Positions 1-7,183 of a stretch of 64,000 nt of DNA are shown piece after piece. The notes beneath the pieces are model-generated. The model searched no databases, was not told where the DNA came from, and saw only the letters and a program-made list of their open reading frames with translations. The stretch spans positions 1,447,117-1,511,116 of the forward strand of contig NZ_LT630004.1 in the NCBI RefSeq assembly GCF_900111815.1, written 5' to 3'. A program made the translations under genes and the position numbers. The DNA is from Bacillus massilinigeriensis. GTDB taxonomy: Bacteria; Bacillota; Bacilli; Bacillales; Cytobacillaceae. Position 1 is the stretch's first letter, and every line of letters begins with the position of its first letter.

Positions 1-18
1 TGGTATGTCAACACTAAT

Positions 19-852
19 CTAGACAATTTTTTTAAGGTGTTTTTGCTTGTACTCAATTGGGCTTATGTAGCCTAATGTTCCGTGGATTCGAATGTGATTA
101 AACCAGTGAACATAATCTTGTAATTCTCTTGTTAAATCTTCTAAACTAGCAAAATGCTTACCTTTAACAAACTCTGTTTTAATAATCTTGAAGGTTGCCT
201 CAGCTACTGCGTTATCATACGGACAGCCCTTCATGCTTAATGATCGCTTAATGTCAAATGTCTCCAGAGCTTCGTCCATCAGCTTGTTTTTAAACTCACT
301 TCCCCGGTCTGTATGGAAATATTCAATCTTGCGCAAATCCTTTTGAATGGACGCGAAGGCACGATAAACCAAGGCTGCATCTTTATTTGGACCTGTGCTA
401 AATCCTATCATTTCTCGATTAAAAAGGTCGACAAAGAGACATATATAATGCCATTTTTGATTGACTCTTACATACGTTAAATCGCTTACGACAACCGCTA
501 ACTCTTCTTCTTGATCAAATTCACGGTTTAATTCGTTCTTTTGATTAGACTCGTTGCACTTTGAAGAATGAGGCTTGAATTGGGCTACTGTGTACGATGA
601 AACCAACCCCTGATCCTTCATGATCCGTCCAATCCGACGTCTGGATACCTGATGCCCAAGCTTCTTTAGCTCGACCTTAATCTTGCGTGTCCCATAGTTT
701 TGACGGCTGTTTTGAAAGATCTCCACGATTGCAGATGTAACATCGTCTTCTGATTTCCTCTCTTTTGCCTCGTAATAAAACGTGCTTCTTGGAATCTGTA
801 GGACTTTACACAATGCTGATATCGAGTATTTGTGCTGGTTGTTCTTAATCAC
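19..852 (-). CDS. IS3-family transposase, orfB (DDE catalytic part)
   Basis: A 277-residue protein with the layout of IS3 orfB: an HTH_21-like N-terminal region (about residues 40-95) followed by an rve integrase core. The DDE residues are visible as VVSDLTYV, FHTDRGSEF and a late Glu in the DNAVAEATFK region. The apparent start is a GTG 2 bases beyond the orfA stop, but the frame is open further upstream into orfA. As in other IS3 elements, the active product is therefore probably an orfA-orfB fusion made by -1 frameshifting near the CGAAAG end of orfA. No internal stops, so it may be functional. Confidence 0.9.
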   Translation of the reverse strand: MIKNNQHKYSISALCKVLQIPRSTFYYEAKERKSEDDVTSAIVEIFQNSRQNYGTRKIKVELKKLGHQVSRRRIGRIMKDQGLVSSYTVAQFKPHSSKCNESNQKNELNREFDQEEELAVVVSDLTYVRVNQKWHYICLFVDLFNREMIGFSTGPNKDAALVYRAFASIQKDLRKIEYFHTDRGSEFKNKLMDEALETFDIKRSLSMKGCPYDNAVAEATFKIIKTEFVKGKHFASLEDLTRELQDYVHWFNHIRIHGTLGYISPIEYKQKHLKKIV

Positions 853-854
853 AT

Positions 855-1139
855 TTACTTTCGTCCTAGTATCAGCGCTGCTTGCTTTAAAATGTCATTC
901 TCCATGAGCAGTTGTTTGTTTTCTTTTCGTAGCCTAATTAATTCTTGTGCCTCTGGTGACAAGTTATCTTTTTCTTTAAAGGATCCCGAAGTTTGACTCT
1001 GCTTCACCCACTTATCAAGAGCAGAAGGGGTGAGATCATATTCACGAATGATATCCTTCCTCGGTTTGCCGTTCGAATAAAGTTGGACCATTTGTTCTTT
1101 AAATTCTGCGGTAAATGTTCGACGATCTTTTTTGGTCAT
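855..1139 (-). CDS. IS3-family transposase, orfA (HTH)
   Basis: A 94-residue DNA-binding subunit. The N-terminus (TKKDRRTFTAEFKEQMV) is the typical IS3 orfA helix-turn-helix start, and the C-terminal half (SPEAQELIRLRKENKQLLME) is a leucine-zipper-like helix used for multimerisation in the family. It ends at LGRK just before the orfB frame. It starts at ATG 1139 behind a GGGGAGAACC-type ribosome site. Full length for the family. Confidence 0.9.
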   Translation of the reverse strand: MTKKDRRTFTAEFKEQMVQLYSNGKPRKDIIREYDLTPSALDKWVKQSQTSGSFKEKDNLSPEAQELIRLRKENKQLLMENDILKQAALILGRK

Positions 1140-1215
1140 GGTAGGTTCTCCCCTAATGTATTAGTAATAGTCTACTTGACCTTAAAATATCTGTCCAACT
1201 AAGTGTAACCTATCC

Positions 1216-1285
1216 AAAAAAGCTAAATGGAATTAAAATAAAAAAGCTTGTGGAAGAAATAAAGGTGCCTTTCTCCACAAGCTGA
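1216..1285. mobile_element. 70-bp terminal remnant of an IS1182-type element
   Basis: This stretch is the exact reverse complement (70 of 70 bases) of 28493-28562, the left end of the intact IS1182-type element further along. It includes the terminal repeat beginning TCAGCTTGTGG and a subterminal hairpin (AGCTTGTGGA pairing with TCCACAAGCT). The identity stops abruptly at 1216, where the IS3 element begins. The rest of this copy is deleted or lies left of the window. Confidence 0.85.
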
Positions 1286-1302
1286 GACCTCACTTTGAGG
1301 TC
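1286..1302 (-). terminator. Terminator hairpin abutting the IS1182 remnant
   Basis: GACCTC-ACTTT-GAGGTC is a perfect 6-bp stem. It sits directly downstream (leftward) of the ISXO2-like transposase stop, with a run of six T/A bases on that side. The IS1182-type end begins at its base, exactly as at 28.5 kb, so the hairpin was most likely the transposase terminator and the insertion target. Confidence 0.6.
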
Positions 1303-1306
1303 TTTT

Positions 1307-1627
1307 TTATGCACTCCTTAACATTTCAACAGTCATGTGATTCGATTTTTGACACGCTGTAATAAGCATTTGCTCAACTCGATTCTCAAATGCAAAGTTT
1401 TTGCTAAGTTCAAGCCATGAAACCAATAGAGGTAGTTATCAAGATATTTTGTAGCAACTCCTTGAAAACGCTCCATCCAAGTCTTTAAGTGCAACTACAA
1501 CAGCAATTTTGAGGTTGGTAATTCCTCTATTCTCGTCTTTTTCTCCACGCTTCTTGGCTTTCCTATGGGTGATTCCTCTACCTTTCATAGACTCACGAAA
1601 AAAGGTTACGTCACTCTCAACGATACG
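1307..1627 (-). pseudogene. Degraded ISXO2-like (IS1595-family) transposase fragment
   Basis: Leftward translation gives three collinear pieces in different frames. These are an N-side piece (RIVESDVTFFRESMKGRG, then a basic stretch and TNLKIAVVVALKD), a middle piece (WMERFQGVATKYLDNYLYWF) and a C-terminal piece (FENRVEQMLITACQKSNHMT…LRSA) ending at TAA 1307-1309. These match the DDE domain and C-terminus of ISXO2-like transposases as I know them. The N-terminal zinc-ribbon part is missing and at least two frameshifts separate the pieces, so it is dead. Confidence 0.75.
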
Positions 1628-1753
1628 AACGTCTCTTTAAAGGAAGGGGGAATTCTGTCGGGAATGGTTAAAAAGAGAAAAAAGCCTGTATAATGGTTGA
1701 TAAGAGAAAATCTAATAAGAAAGCTTTTACCATATAAAAGAAAGGACATGAGA

Positions 1754-2788
1754 ATGGCTGAACAGGAAGGGATCAAAAAGCGAAAGAACGATCATCTGGA
1801 GATAACACTGAAAAAGAATGTCAGTGGAAAAGGGATAACATCAGGTTTCGAGCGCTTCGCTTTTATTCACGAAGCATTGCCAGATATAAATTTTTCTGAT
1901 ATTGATATTTCCACAAACCTTTTTGGCAAGCAGATAAAAACTCCATTTTTACTCAGCTCCATGACAGGTGGTTCAGAGAGAACGTTTGAAATTAACGGTA
2001 ATTTGGCAATGGCAGCAGAGTCAAGAGGATGGGCGTTGGCGCTAGGCTCCGGCCGTGCTGCTATAGAAAACCCCGAATTAGAATATACCTTTTCAGTACG
2101 GAAATACGCACCTAGCATACCAATCATCGCCAACCTAGGCGCCGTTCAGCTAAATTATGGATATGGAATTGAAGAATGTAAGCGAATCGTGGAAATGGCT
2201 GAAGCAGATGCATTAGTCCTTCATTTGAACAGTCTTCAGGAGGTTATACAGCCTGAAGGAGACACCAACTTTGCTGGACTGACCAAGAAGATTGAGTCAT
2301 TGTGCAAAACTTTCCCTTTCCCGGTCGGAGTAAAAGAAGTAGGCTGGGGGATCCATGGTAGATTAGCAAAAACCTTGTTCGATGCAGGTGTAAGTTTTGT
2401 CGATGTGGCTGGGGCAGGTGGGACAAGTTGGAGCGAGGTGGAAAAACATCGTTCAAATAATCCGAATACAATTGCAGCTGCGGAAGCCTTAGAATCTTGG
2501 GGAATCCCAACAGTGCAATGCTTGTTAAGCGCTAAGGAACATAGCGCTAATGGTTTCTTGATTGCAAGCGGCGGGCTGGAAAATGGAATGGAGGCAGCAA
2601 AAGCCTTTGTACTCGGTGCCGGCCTTGCTGGATATGGACGTACTATCCTTGGAGAAGCTGTTAACTCACCGGATGTTTTATCGCAAAGACTTGCAGGCAT
2701 TGAATTACAGCTTAAAGTTACCATGTTTGGTATCGGGGCGCGTTCTTTTGCAGATTTAAAGAACAGCACTAATTTGGTCGAGAGATAG
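1754..2788 (+). CDS. fni: Type 2 isopentenyl-diphosphate delta-isomerase
   Basis: A 344-residue FMN/NADPH-dependent enzyme interconverting IPP and DMAPP for isoprenoid synthesis. Family landmarks are the N-terminal RKNDHLEI, LLSSMTGGSE, LALGSGRAAIE, HLNSLQEVIQPEGD, a VGVKEVGWG segment, the VDVAGAGGTSW phosphate-binding loop and the C-terminal ASGGLENG. The frame is open to a TTG at 1697, but ATG 1754 has an AAAGGAC ribosome site at good spacing, and family members begin near this point. A TATAAT at 1689-1694 could be its -10 box. It stands alone, with no other mevalonate- or MEP-pathway genes nearby. Confidence 0.93.
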   Translation: MAEQEGIKKRKNDHLEITLKKNVSGKGITSGFERFAFIHEALPDINFSDIDISTNLFGKQIKTPFLLSSMTGGSERTFEINGNLAMAAESRGWALALGSGRAAIENPELEYTFSVRKYAPSIPIIANLGAVQLNYGYGIEECKRIVEMAEADALVLHLNSLQEVIQPEGDTNFAGLTKKIESLCKTFPFPVGVKEVGWGIHGRLAKTLFDAGVSFVDVAGAGGTSWSEVEKHRSNNPNTIAAAEALESWGIPTVQCLLSAKEHSANGFLIASGGLENGMEAAKAFVLGAGLAGYGRTILGEAVNSPDVLSQRLAGIELQLKVTMFGIGARSFADLKNSTNLVER

Positions 2789-2979
2789 ATGTTGGAAGCA
2801 TTATACTATTCTTTGAATGAAAAGCTTTCAGGGGTACAGTTTCGGCTGCTATTGCTCTATAACTTGGACTGACAACCAACATTTTTCTTTTCTTTTATAT
2901 TACAACGAGAAAAAGCATCACCACTCTCCTTAAATTTTCTTTATAATGTAAAACAGATAGAGTTTTGGGAGAGAGCTAT

Positions 2980-3660
2980 ATGAAAAAGAAAAAGAACAAA
3001 AAGAGCGTTAAGCGTAATTTTAAATTGTTACTATTGTTATTCTTTACTATAATTGCAGCGTTTGTCATCGATGAAATTTCCGAAAAGCGACTTCGGGATC
3101 AGGCAATAACGCTTATTAAGTCATATCCTTCAGAAGAAGTAGAAGCGTATGCCCCGGTAATCCAGAAGAAGTTGGACGAAGTAGAGCTTGGGAAATATAC
3201 AGCAGTCGTAGCAGCTATCATGCAACAGGAGAGCAGGGGAAAAGGCGGTGATCCAATGCAAGCCTCCGAATCCATTGGACTTCCTCCAAACTCTATTACC
3301 AATCCTGAAGAAAGCATCGATGCAGGGATAAAGCACTTCGCACGGACAGTTAAATATGGGGAAGAAAAAAATGTCGATTTTCCAACCGTCATCCAAGCAT
3401 ATAATATGGGGACCGGCTATATTGATTACGTCGCGAGCAGAGGAGGTAAACATAGCGAGAATATTGCCAAGGAATTCTCCGCCCTTCAAGTTCAAAAGAA
3501 TCCAGATAAATACAATTGCGGGGGAGACAAGAACAATTTCCGCTCTCCATATTGCTATGGGGACTTTACTTATGCGACAAAGGTTCAAAAAAATATTCAA
3601 GTCTTCACAGCAAAGAATCATGATATAGAGTTTGAAAATCCTGAAAAGGCGGGAAGTTAG
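2980..3660 (+). CDS. Membrane-anchored lysozyme-like lytic enzyme
   Basis: A 226-residue protein. A Lys-rich N-terminus is followed by one transmembrane segment (about residues 15-32, LLLLLFFTIIAAFVI), then an extracellular domain resembling the bacteriophage-type lysozyme-like family (as in the CwlT N-terminal domain). Visible motifs are IMQQESRGKGGDPMQASES, with the likely catalytic Glu, then VIQAYNMGTGYI. It probably cleaves peptidoglycan glycan strands at the cell surface. Start chosen at ATG 2980 behind GGGAGAG. No partner genes adjoin it. Confidence 0.8.
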   Translation: MKKKKNKKSVKRNFKLLLLLFFTIIAAFVIDEISEKRLRDQAITLIKSYPSEEVEAYAPVIQKKLDEVELGKYTAVVAAIMQQESRGKGGDPMQASESIGLPPNSITNPEESIDAGIKHFARTVKYGEEKNVDFPTVIQAYNMGTGYIDYVASRGGKHSENIAKEFSALQVQKNPDKYNCGGDKNNFRSPYCYGDFTYATKVQKNIQVFTAKNHDIEFENPEKAGS

Positions 3661-3691
3661 TTACTTTAATTAAGGTGGAGAAGAAACCCAT

Positions 3692-4477
3692 ATGAACGAT
3701 GCGGTCAGAAGTGCGACAGAAATTATAAGAAATAGCGAGGATATGGTTGTAGTGACTGGAGCCGGCATTAGTACGGAATCAGGTATATAGGATTTTCGCT
3801 CTCGAAGCGGTATTTACAGCGAAGCGCCCGAATATTCTTTCGCTTGAATTTTTTTATAATAATCCTAAAGGTTTTTATCACTTGGCGATGGAAAATCTCT
3901 ACCACTCGGATGGAATCCCAAATGATGGACATCATATTTTGGCAATAGGGGAAAGGCAAGGCAGGATGAAGAAGATCATCACCCAAAACATTGATAACCT
4001 CCATGAAAAAGCTGGGAGCAGAGAAGTAATCGAGTTTCACAGAACAATGAATTCCTTAACTTGCGTTAACTGTGAAGCCAAGTATTCTGCAGAAGAAATG
4101 AAAAAAGGATGATGATTAAAGAAGATTACTACGTTTGTGAAAAATGTATAACTAGTTACCCTGAAGCGAGATATATCAACCCGGATGTTGTACTGTTTAG
4201 AGATGTGGGGGAATGGTTTACCGAAAAAGGCTTTGAATCATCATAAATACAATATCAGAAAGTGACTGCATTTTTTATACTTGGAACAAGCTTGATGGTT
4301 ACTCCTTCTTCGCTGTTTCCTCAAGCTAGGAAGCCAGGTATACCCATAGTAATTATCAATATCGGAGACACACCTTACGATAATGAACCACACTCTATTG
4401 TACTCCAAGAGCCAATTGGAGCTACATTAAAAGCAATTGATAATCTTCTCTGTCAAAATATAGATTGGAAAAACTAA
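3692..4477 (+). pseudogene. Inactivated SIR2-family NAD-dependent deacetylase
   Basis: The reading begins normally behind AAGGTGGAG with MNDAVRSATEII and reaches VVVTGAGISTESGI. It then hits TAG at 3788-3790, exactly where the Pro of the GIPDFRS motif should be. After it the homology continues in several frames: DFRSRSG, then LAMENLYHSDG, then ITQNIDNLHEKAG with the catalytic-His region EFHRTMNSLTCVNC, then a second Cys pair (VCEKCITSYPEARYINPDVVLF), then FFILGTSLMVTPSSLFP. Nearly the whole sirtuin is recognisable but cut by at least one nonsense change and several frameshifts. The stop is TAG rather than TGA, so selenocysteine readthrough cannot rescue it. Confidence 0.88.
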
Positions 4478-4482
4478 AAAAC

Positions 4483-4508
4483 AAAAGAGGCAGGGGGGCG
4501 CCTCTTTT
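4483..4508. terminator. Bidirectional Rho-independent terminator
   Basis: AAAAGAGGC pairs with GCCTCTTTT around an eight-base G-rich loop. It lies between the dead sirtuin gene and the convergent protease gene, with A/T runs on both sides. Confidence 0.8.
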
Positions 4509-4528
4509 GAGTTTGCGGGCGTTTCCCG

Positions 4529-5491
4529 CTATATTTCCATAAGTGTCCGGAAAGACTCTCCGTCAAACACTTTTTTCACATGTTCTTGAATCGTCAGATA
4601 TAGTAACCCATTTCCTTCTAGTTTAGGTGAATTTCCTAGTGGAACGGTTCTCTTGATTAGGTGCGCATACAGTTCTGTTTCTGTAAGATCTCTTTCGTAT
4701 TCTGATTTGGCTATTTGTTTGATTAGAGCGAGTGCACCAGCGACGTGTGGTGTTGCCATCGAGGTACCACTTAACGTCGCATACGTACCATTCAAATAGC
4801 AGGAAAGGATTTTTTCTCCTGGTGCTACAAGATCTACTTGGTTATTTGAATTCGTAAAAGGAGAAGAGTTGCGTTCTAAGTCAACAGCGCCTACCGAAAT
4901 AACTTCATTATAGCAACCTGGATATCCAAATTCATCGGTGCCATCATTCCCATCGCCTTCATTTCCTGCAGCGCAGACAACAAGAATATTGTTTGCGACA
5001 GCGAGTTTGATCACGTCATGCAGTTCTTTGACATCATTCGGACCACCAAGAGACATGGAAATAATATCAACCTTCTGTTCAATTGCATACTGTATACCTT
5101 TGATAATCCACTCATATTGTCCAGAACCGCGCTTGTTCAATACCTTAATGACAATTAAACCAGCTTCGGGCGCAATACCTGTAACCCCTGTTTCATTCAA
5201 GCTTGCAGCAATCGTCCCTGCCACATGCGTCCCATGTCCATTGTAATCTTCAAAAATGTCAGGGTTGCCTTTATCGTCGTCGGTAAAGTTCCTGCCACTA
5301 ATGATTCGGTCTCGCAGATCCGGGTGTTTTGTATCAATTCCTGTGTCAAGGACAGCAATTTTCACGTCTTTCCCTTTTGACTGATCCCAAAGCTCAGGAG
5401 CCTGAATTAATTCGACACCTTTTGGAATCTCATTAGCCAAACTTAGCTGCTCTACTAATTTGTACGGAATTAACTGAACGCATCCTTCCAT
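4529..5491 (-). CDS. isp: Intracellular subtilisin-like serine protease (ISP)
   Basis: A 320-residue S8-family protease of the Bacillus intracellular type. It has no signal peptide and begins MEGCVQLIPYK, with the LIPY motif that in ISP proteins blocks the active site until processed. Catalytic residues are Asp49 (AVLDTGID), His86 (NGHGTHVAG) and Ser244 (SGTSMATPHV), with oxyanion Asn177 (AAGNEGDG). Length matches B. subtilis IspA (about 319). It degrades cytoplasmic proteins, typically late in growth or early sporulation. Ribosome site GGAGGAG precedes ATG 5491. Convergent with the dead sirtuin gene. Confidence 0.95.
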   Translation of the reverse strand: MEGCVQLIPYKLVEQLSLANEIPKGVELIQAPELWDQSKGKDVKIAVLDTGIDTKHPDLRDRIISGRNFTDDDKGNPDIFEDYNGHGTHVAGTIAASLNETGVTGIAPEAGLIVIKVLNKRGSGQYEWIIKGIQYAIEQKVDIISMSLGGPNDVKELHDVIKLAVANNILVVCAAGNEGDGNDGTDEFGYPGCYNEVISVGAVDLERNSSPFTNSNNQVDLVAPGEKILSCYLNGTYATLSGTSMATPHVAGALALIKQIAKSEYERDLTETELYAHLIKRTVPLGNSPKLEGNGLLYLTIQEHVKKVFDGESFRTLMEI

Positions 5492-5803
5492 GCTTTCTCC
5501 TCCTCCAATTTAGTTTCTAAGCAGTCACTATGGTGTTTAACTTATCTTAACAGCATGAGTGAGTTGTTTACCATAGCAAATCGGTTGGGAAAAAAGTAAA
5601 AAGTACTTGAATTTACCAATTACACTAAGGAATGATAGTACTTCGGGTACTTATTAAAAAAGTAGTTCAGTCATTAGATGATCCATCTTTTGTTAACATA
5701 ATAAAATTATTATGAAGTGGATTATCTTTGCTTCATTCACGATTAGTTAGTAAAATGAAATTCCGGGAAAAGGTAATCTTACCAACGTACTTGGAGGGAC
5801 AAC
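5492..5803. other. Intergenic region between divergent isp and the rsbR-like gene
   Basis: About 310 bases, A+T-rich, with no coding pattern on either strand. A weak SigB-like pair (GTTAGT at 5746, 13-base gap, GGGAAA at 5765) precedes the rsbR-like gene. The -35 matches the consensus poorly, so I do not call it a promoter. Nothing else is recognisable. Confidence 0.4.
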
Positions 5804-6649
5804 ATGAAAGAGGAATTAAAAATTCTTGGGCTCAGACTTGTTCAGGAAAAATCATATATAGCAAATAAAGTACAGGAAATTAGCCTTGAGGAGGCGGGCA
5901 AGGGAAATGCAAGCCTTGTAAGTAAGTTACAGGATTCAAACATGATAGAAGTTAGGGAAAACTTCATCGGAATGTTCGGAAAAGCGTTAATCCACGGAAT
6001 GGATCAGAAAAAAGCATATGTAATGATTGAGGATTGGGCTAAGGAATCTGGAGAGTATGCGCACAGGCTTGGCATCCTTCTTGATGAGGCTTTAAAGGAT
6101 ACGACGTATTACCGGAAATTTATTTGTGAGACAATTGAGGACGAAATTGTAAAAAGGAATATGTCAGTAAAAACCGCTTTTGCGGCATCACGGGTTATTG
6201 ATCCACTGATTGATCATGCTATCTACTGCTTTAGCTTAACATATATACATTATTATCAAAAAAGCCTGGAAGATGCAAAAACAAAATTTTTGGAGCTTTC
6301 CGTTCCAGTTGTTCCAATTGCTCAATCCATTGCGATTCTCCCGTTAATTGGAAATATCGACGAAGAAAGAGCTTATCTTCTTATGGAGAAAACCCTTTCT
6401 GAAGCAAGCCGTTTGAAGCTTTCCAAGTTAATTCTTGACCTATCTGGAGTGGCAACAGTTGATACGATGGTTGCAGACCAGATATTTAAAGTTGTCTCTG
6501 CACTTCGTCTTCTCGGTGTCCAGACCATTGTAACTGGGATCCGCCCAGAAATTGCTCAAACTGCTGTCAGTCTCGGCCTTGACTTTAGTGGCCAATTAAC
6601 GAGGGCGAACCTTCAACAAGCACTATCCGATTTAAATGTCATCCAATAG
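5804..6649 (+). CDS. RsbR-family stressosome protein (STAS domain)
   Basis: A 281-residue paralogue of RsbRA. An N-terminal helical sensor-like region (about 1-155) is followed by a C-terminal STAS domain (about 165-278). STAS landmarks are VPVVPIAQSIAILPLIG, LILDLSGVATVDTMVADQIF (Thr221 aligns with the switch phosphothreonine in VDTMVA) and GIRPEIAQTAVSLGL. Such proteins build the stressosome with RsbS and RsbT and gate SigB activation. At the place of the first RsbRA phosphothreonine the sequence reads ELSVPVV, so that site may be lost. Good ribosome site (TTGGAGGGAC). No rsbS or rsbT adjoins, so it is an orphan paralogue, followed by a small SigB-promoter gene. Confidence 0.88.
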   Translation: MKEELKILGLRLVQEKSYIANKVQEISLEEAGKGNASLVSKLQDSNMIEVRENFIGMFGKALIHGMDQKKAYVMIEDWAKESGEYAHRLGILLDEALKDTTYYRKFICETIEDEIVKRNMSVKTAFAASRVIDPLIDHAIYCFSLTYIHYYQKSLEDAKTKFLELSVPVVPIAQSIAILPLIGNIDEERAYLLMEKTLSEASRLKLSKLILDLSGVATVDTMVADQIFKVVSALRLLGVQTIVTGIRPEIAQTAVSLGLDFSGQLTRANLQQALSDLNVIQ

Positions 6650-6701
6650 AAGAGCTTATGTAGTCTTCAAGTGCCATATATTCATATCCCTTATATAAAA
6701 G

Positions 6702-6726
6702 GTTTTTTCTCCGGAAGTTCGGGAAT
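6702..6726 (+). promoter_or_regulatory. SigB-type promoter for the 48-residue protein gene
   Basis: GTTTTT (6702-6707), a 13-base spacer, then GGGAAT (6721-6726) fits the GTTTAA-N13-15-GGGWAW pattern of the general stress sigma factor. It lies 33 bases before the start of the small gene at 6759. Confidence 0.6.
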
Positions 6727-6758
6727 AATGGAAATAACTGAATGAAGGAGGGATAAAT

Positions 6759-6905
6759 ATGGCAGCTAAAAGGAAAGATAAAGAATACAATGAGTATGAG
6801 AGAAAAGTGCTTGGAAGAACAAATTACAATGATGAGTATAAAAACAATAAAGTTATTCCTGATCAGCAAAACAGACTAAAGGATCAAGAGAATAGAAGAG
6901 TTTAA
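6759..6905 (+). CDS. Small hydrophilic protein of unknown function, probably stress-induced
   Basis: A 48-residue, highly charged protein (starts MAAKRKDKEYNEYERK, ends KDQENRRV) with no membrane segment or Cys. Its ribosome site GAAGGAGGGATAAAT is excellent, a SigB-type promoter lies just upstream and a strong terminator follows at 6910. Together these support a genuine one-gene transcription unit. I do not recognise the family. Many small hydrophilic SigB-regulated proteins of Bacillus have similar composition. Confidence 0.7.
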   Translation: MAAKRKDKEYNEYERKVLGRTNYNDEYKNNKVIPDQQNRLKDQENRRV

Positions 6906-6909
6906 AAGG

Positions 6910-6938
6910 AAAAAGACTGCCAATAGGCCAGTCTTTTT
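6910..6938 (+). terminator. Rho-independent terminator
   Basis: AAAAAGACTG pairs with CAGTCTTTTT (loop about nine bases, itself partly pairing GCC/GGC), followed by further T. It immediately follows the stop of the 48-residue gene. Confidence 0.85.
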
Positions 6939-7183
6939 CTTATGGACAGTAAAATATTAGTATTCAGATGCATGAGGTTTTTATACTGAGCAGAAGATAA
7001 GTGAATATATTATTCAACAGATAATAAATAAGCGTAAGTTTTGGAGTAAAAAAGTATTATTGTAAATTGCTGTGTGAAATTTAATGTCAAATGAAGAAAT
7101 ATTTTGTTATTTTAATAAAATACTATAAATTATAACGGAAACATAGTAACATGTATAAATAGCGACTTAACAGAGGTGAAACA

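Larger units (their letters stand above)
6..1211 (-). mobile_element. IS3-family insertion sequence
   Basis: Two consecutive leftward ORFs (orfA, orfB) are enclosed by imperfect inverted repeats. Positions 11-25 and the reverse complement of 1192-1206 agree at 11 of 15 bases, sharing ACACT at the outer side and GGACA/AGACA at the inner side. The exact outer ends and any target duplication are uncertain because the window begins only a few bases outside the left repeat. The right end lies directly against the truncated end of another insertion sequence at 1216, so this element probably inserted into, or recombined with, that older copy. Confidence 0.85.

Noticed and set aside
2236..2769. 177-residue minus-strand ORF inside fni
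   Set aside because: Antisense shadow of a clearly conserved enzyme gene, with no ribosome site.
3788..3790. In-frame stop in the sirtuin gene as a possible recoded codon
   Set aside because: It is TAG at a Pro position, not TGA at a Cys position, and later frameshifts show plain decay.
5746..5770. SigB-like promoter before the RsbR paralogue (GTTAGT-N13-GGGAAA)
   Set aside because: The -35 half matches only three of six consensus bases; spacing alone is not enough in A+T-rich DNA.
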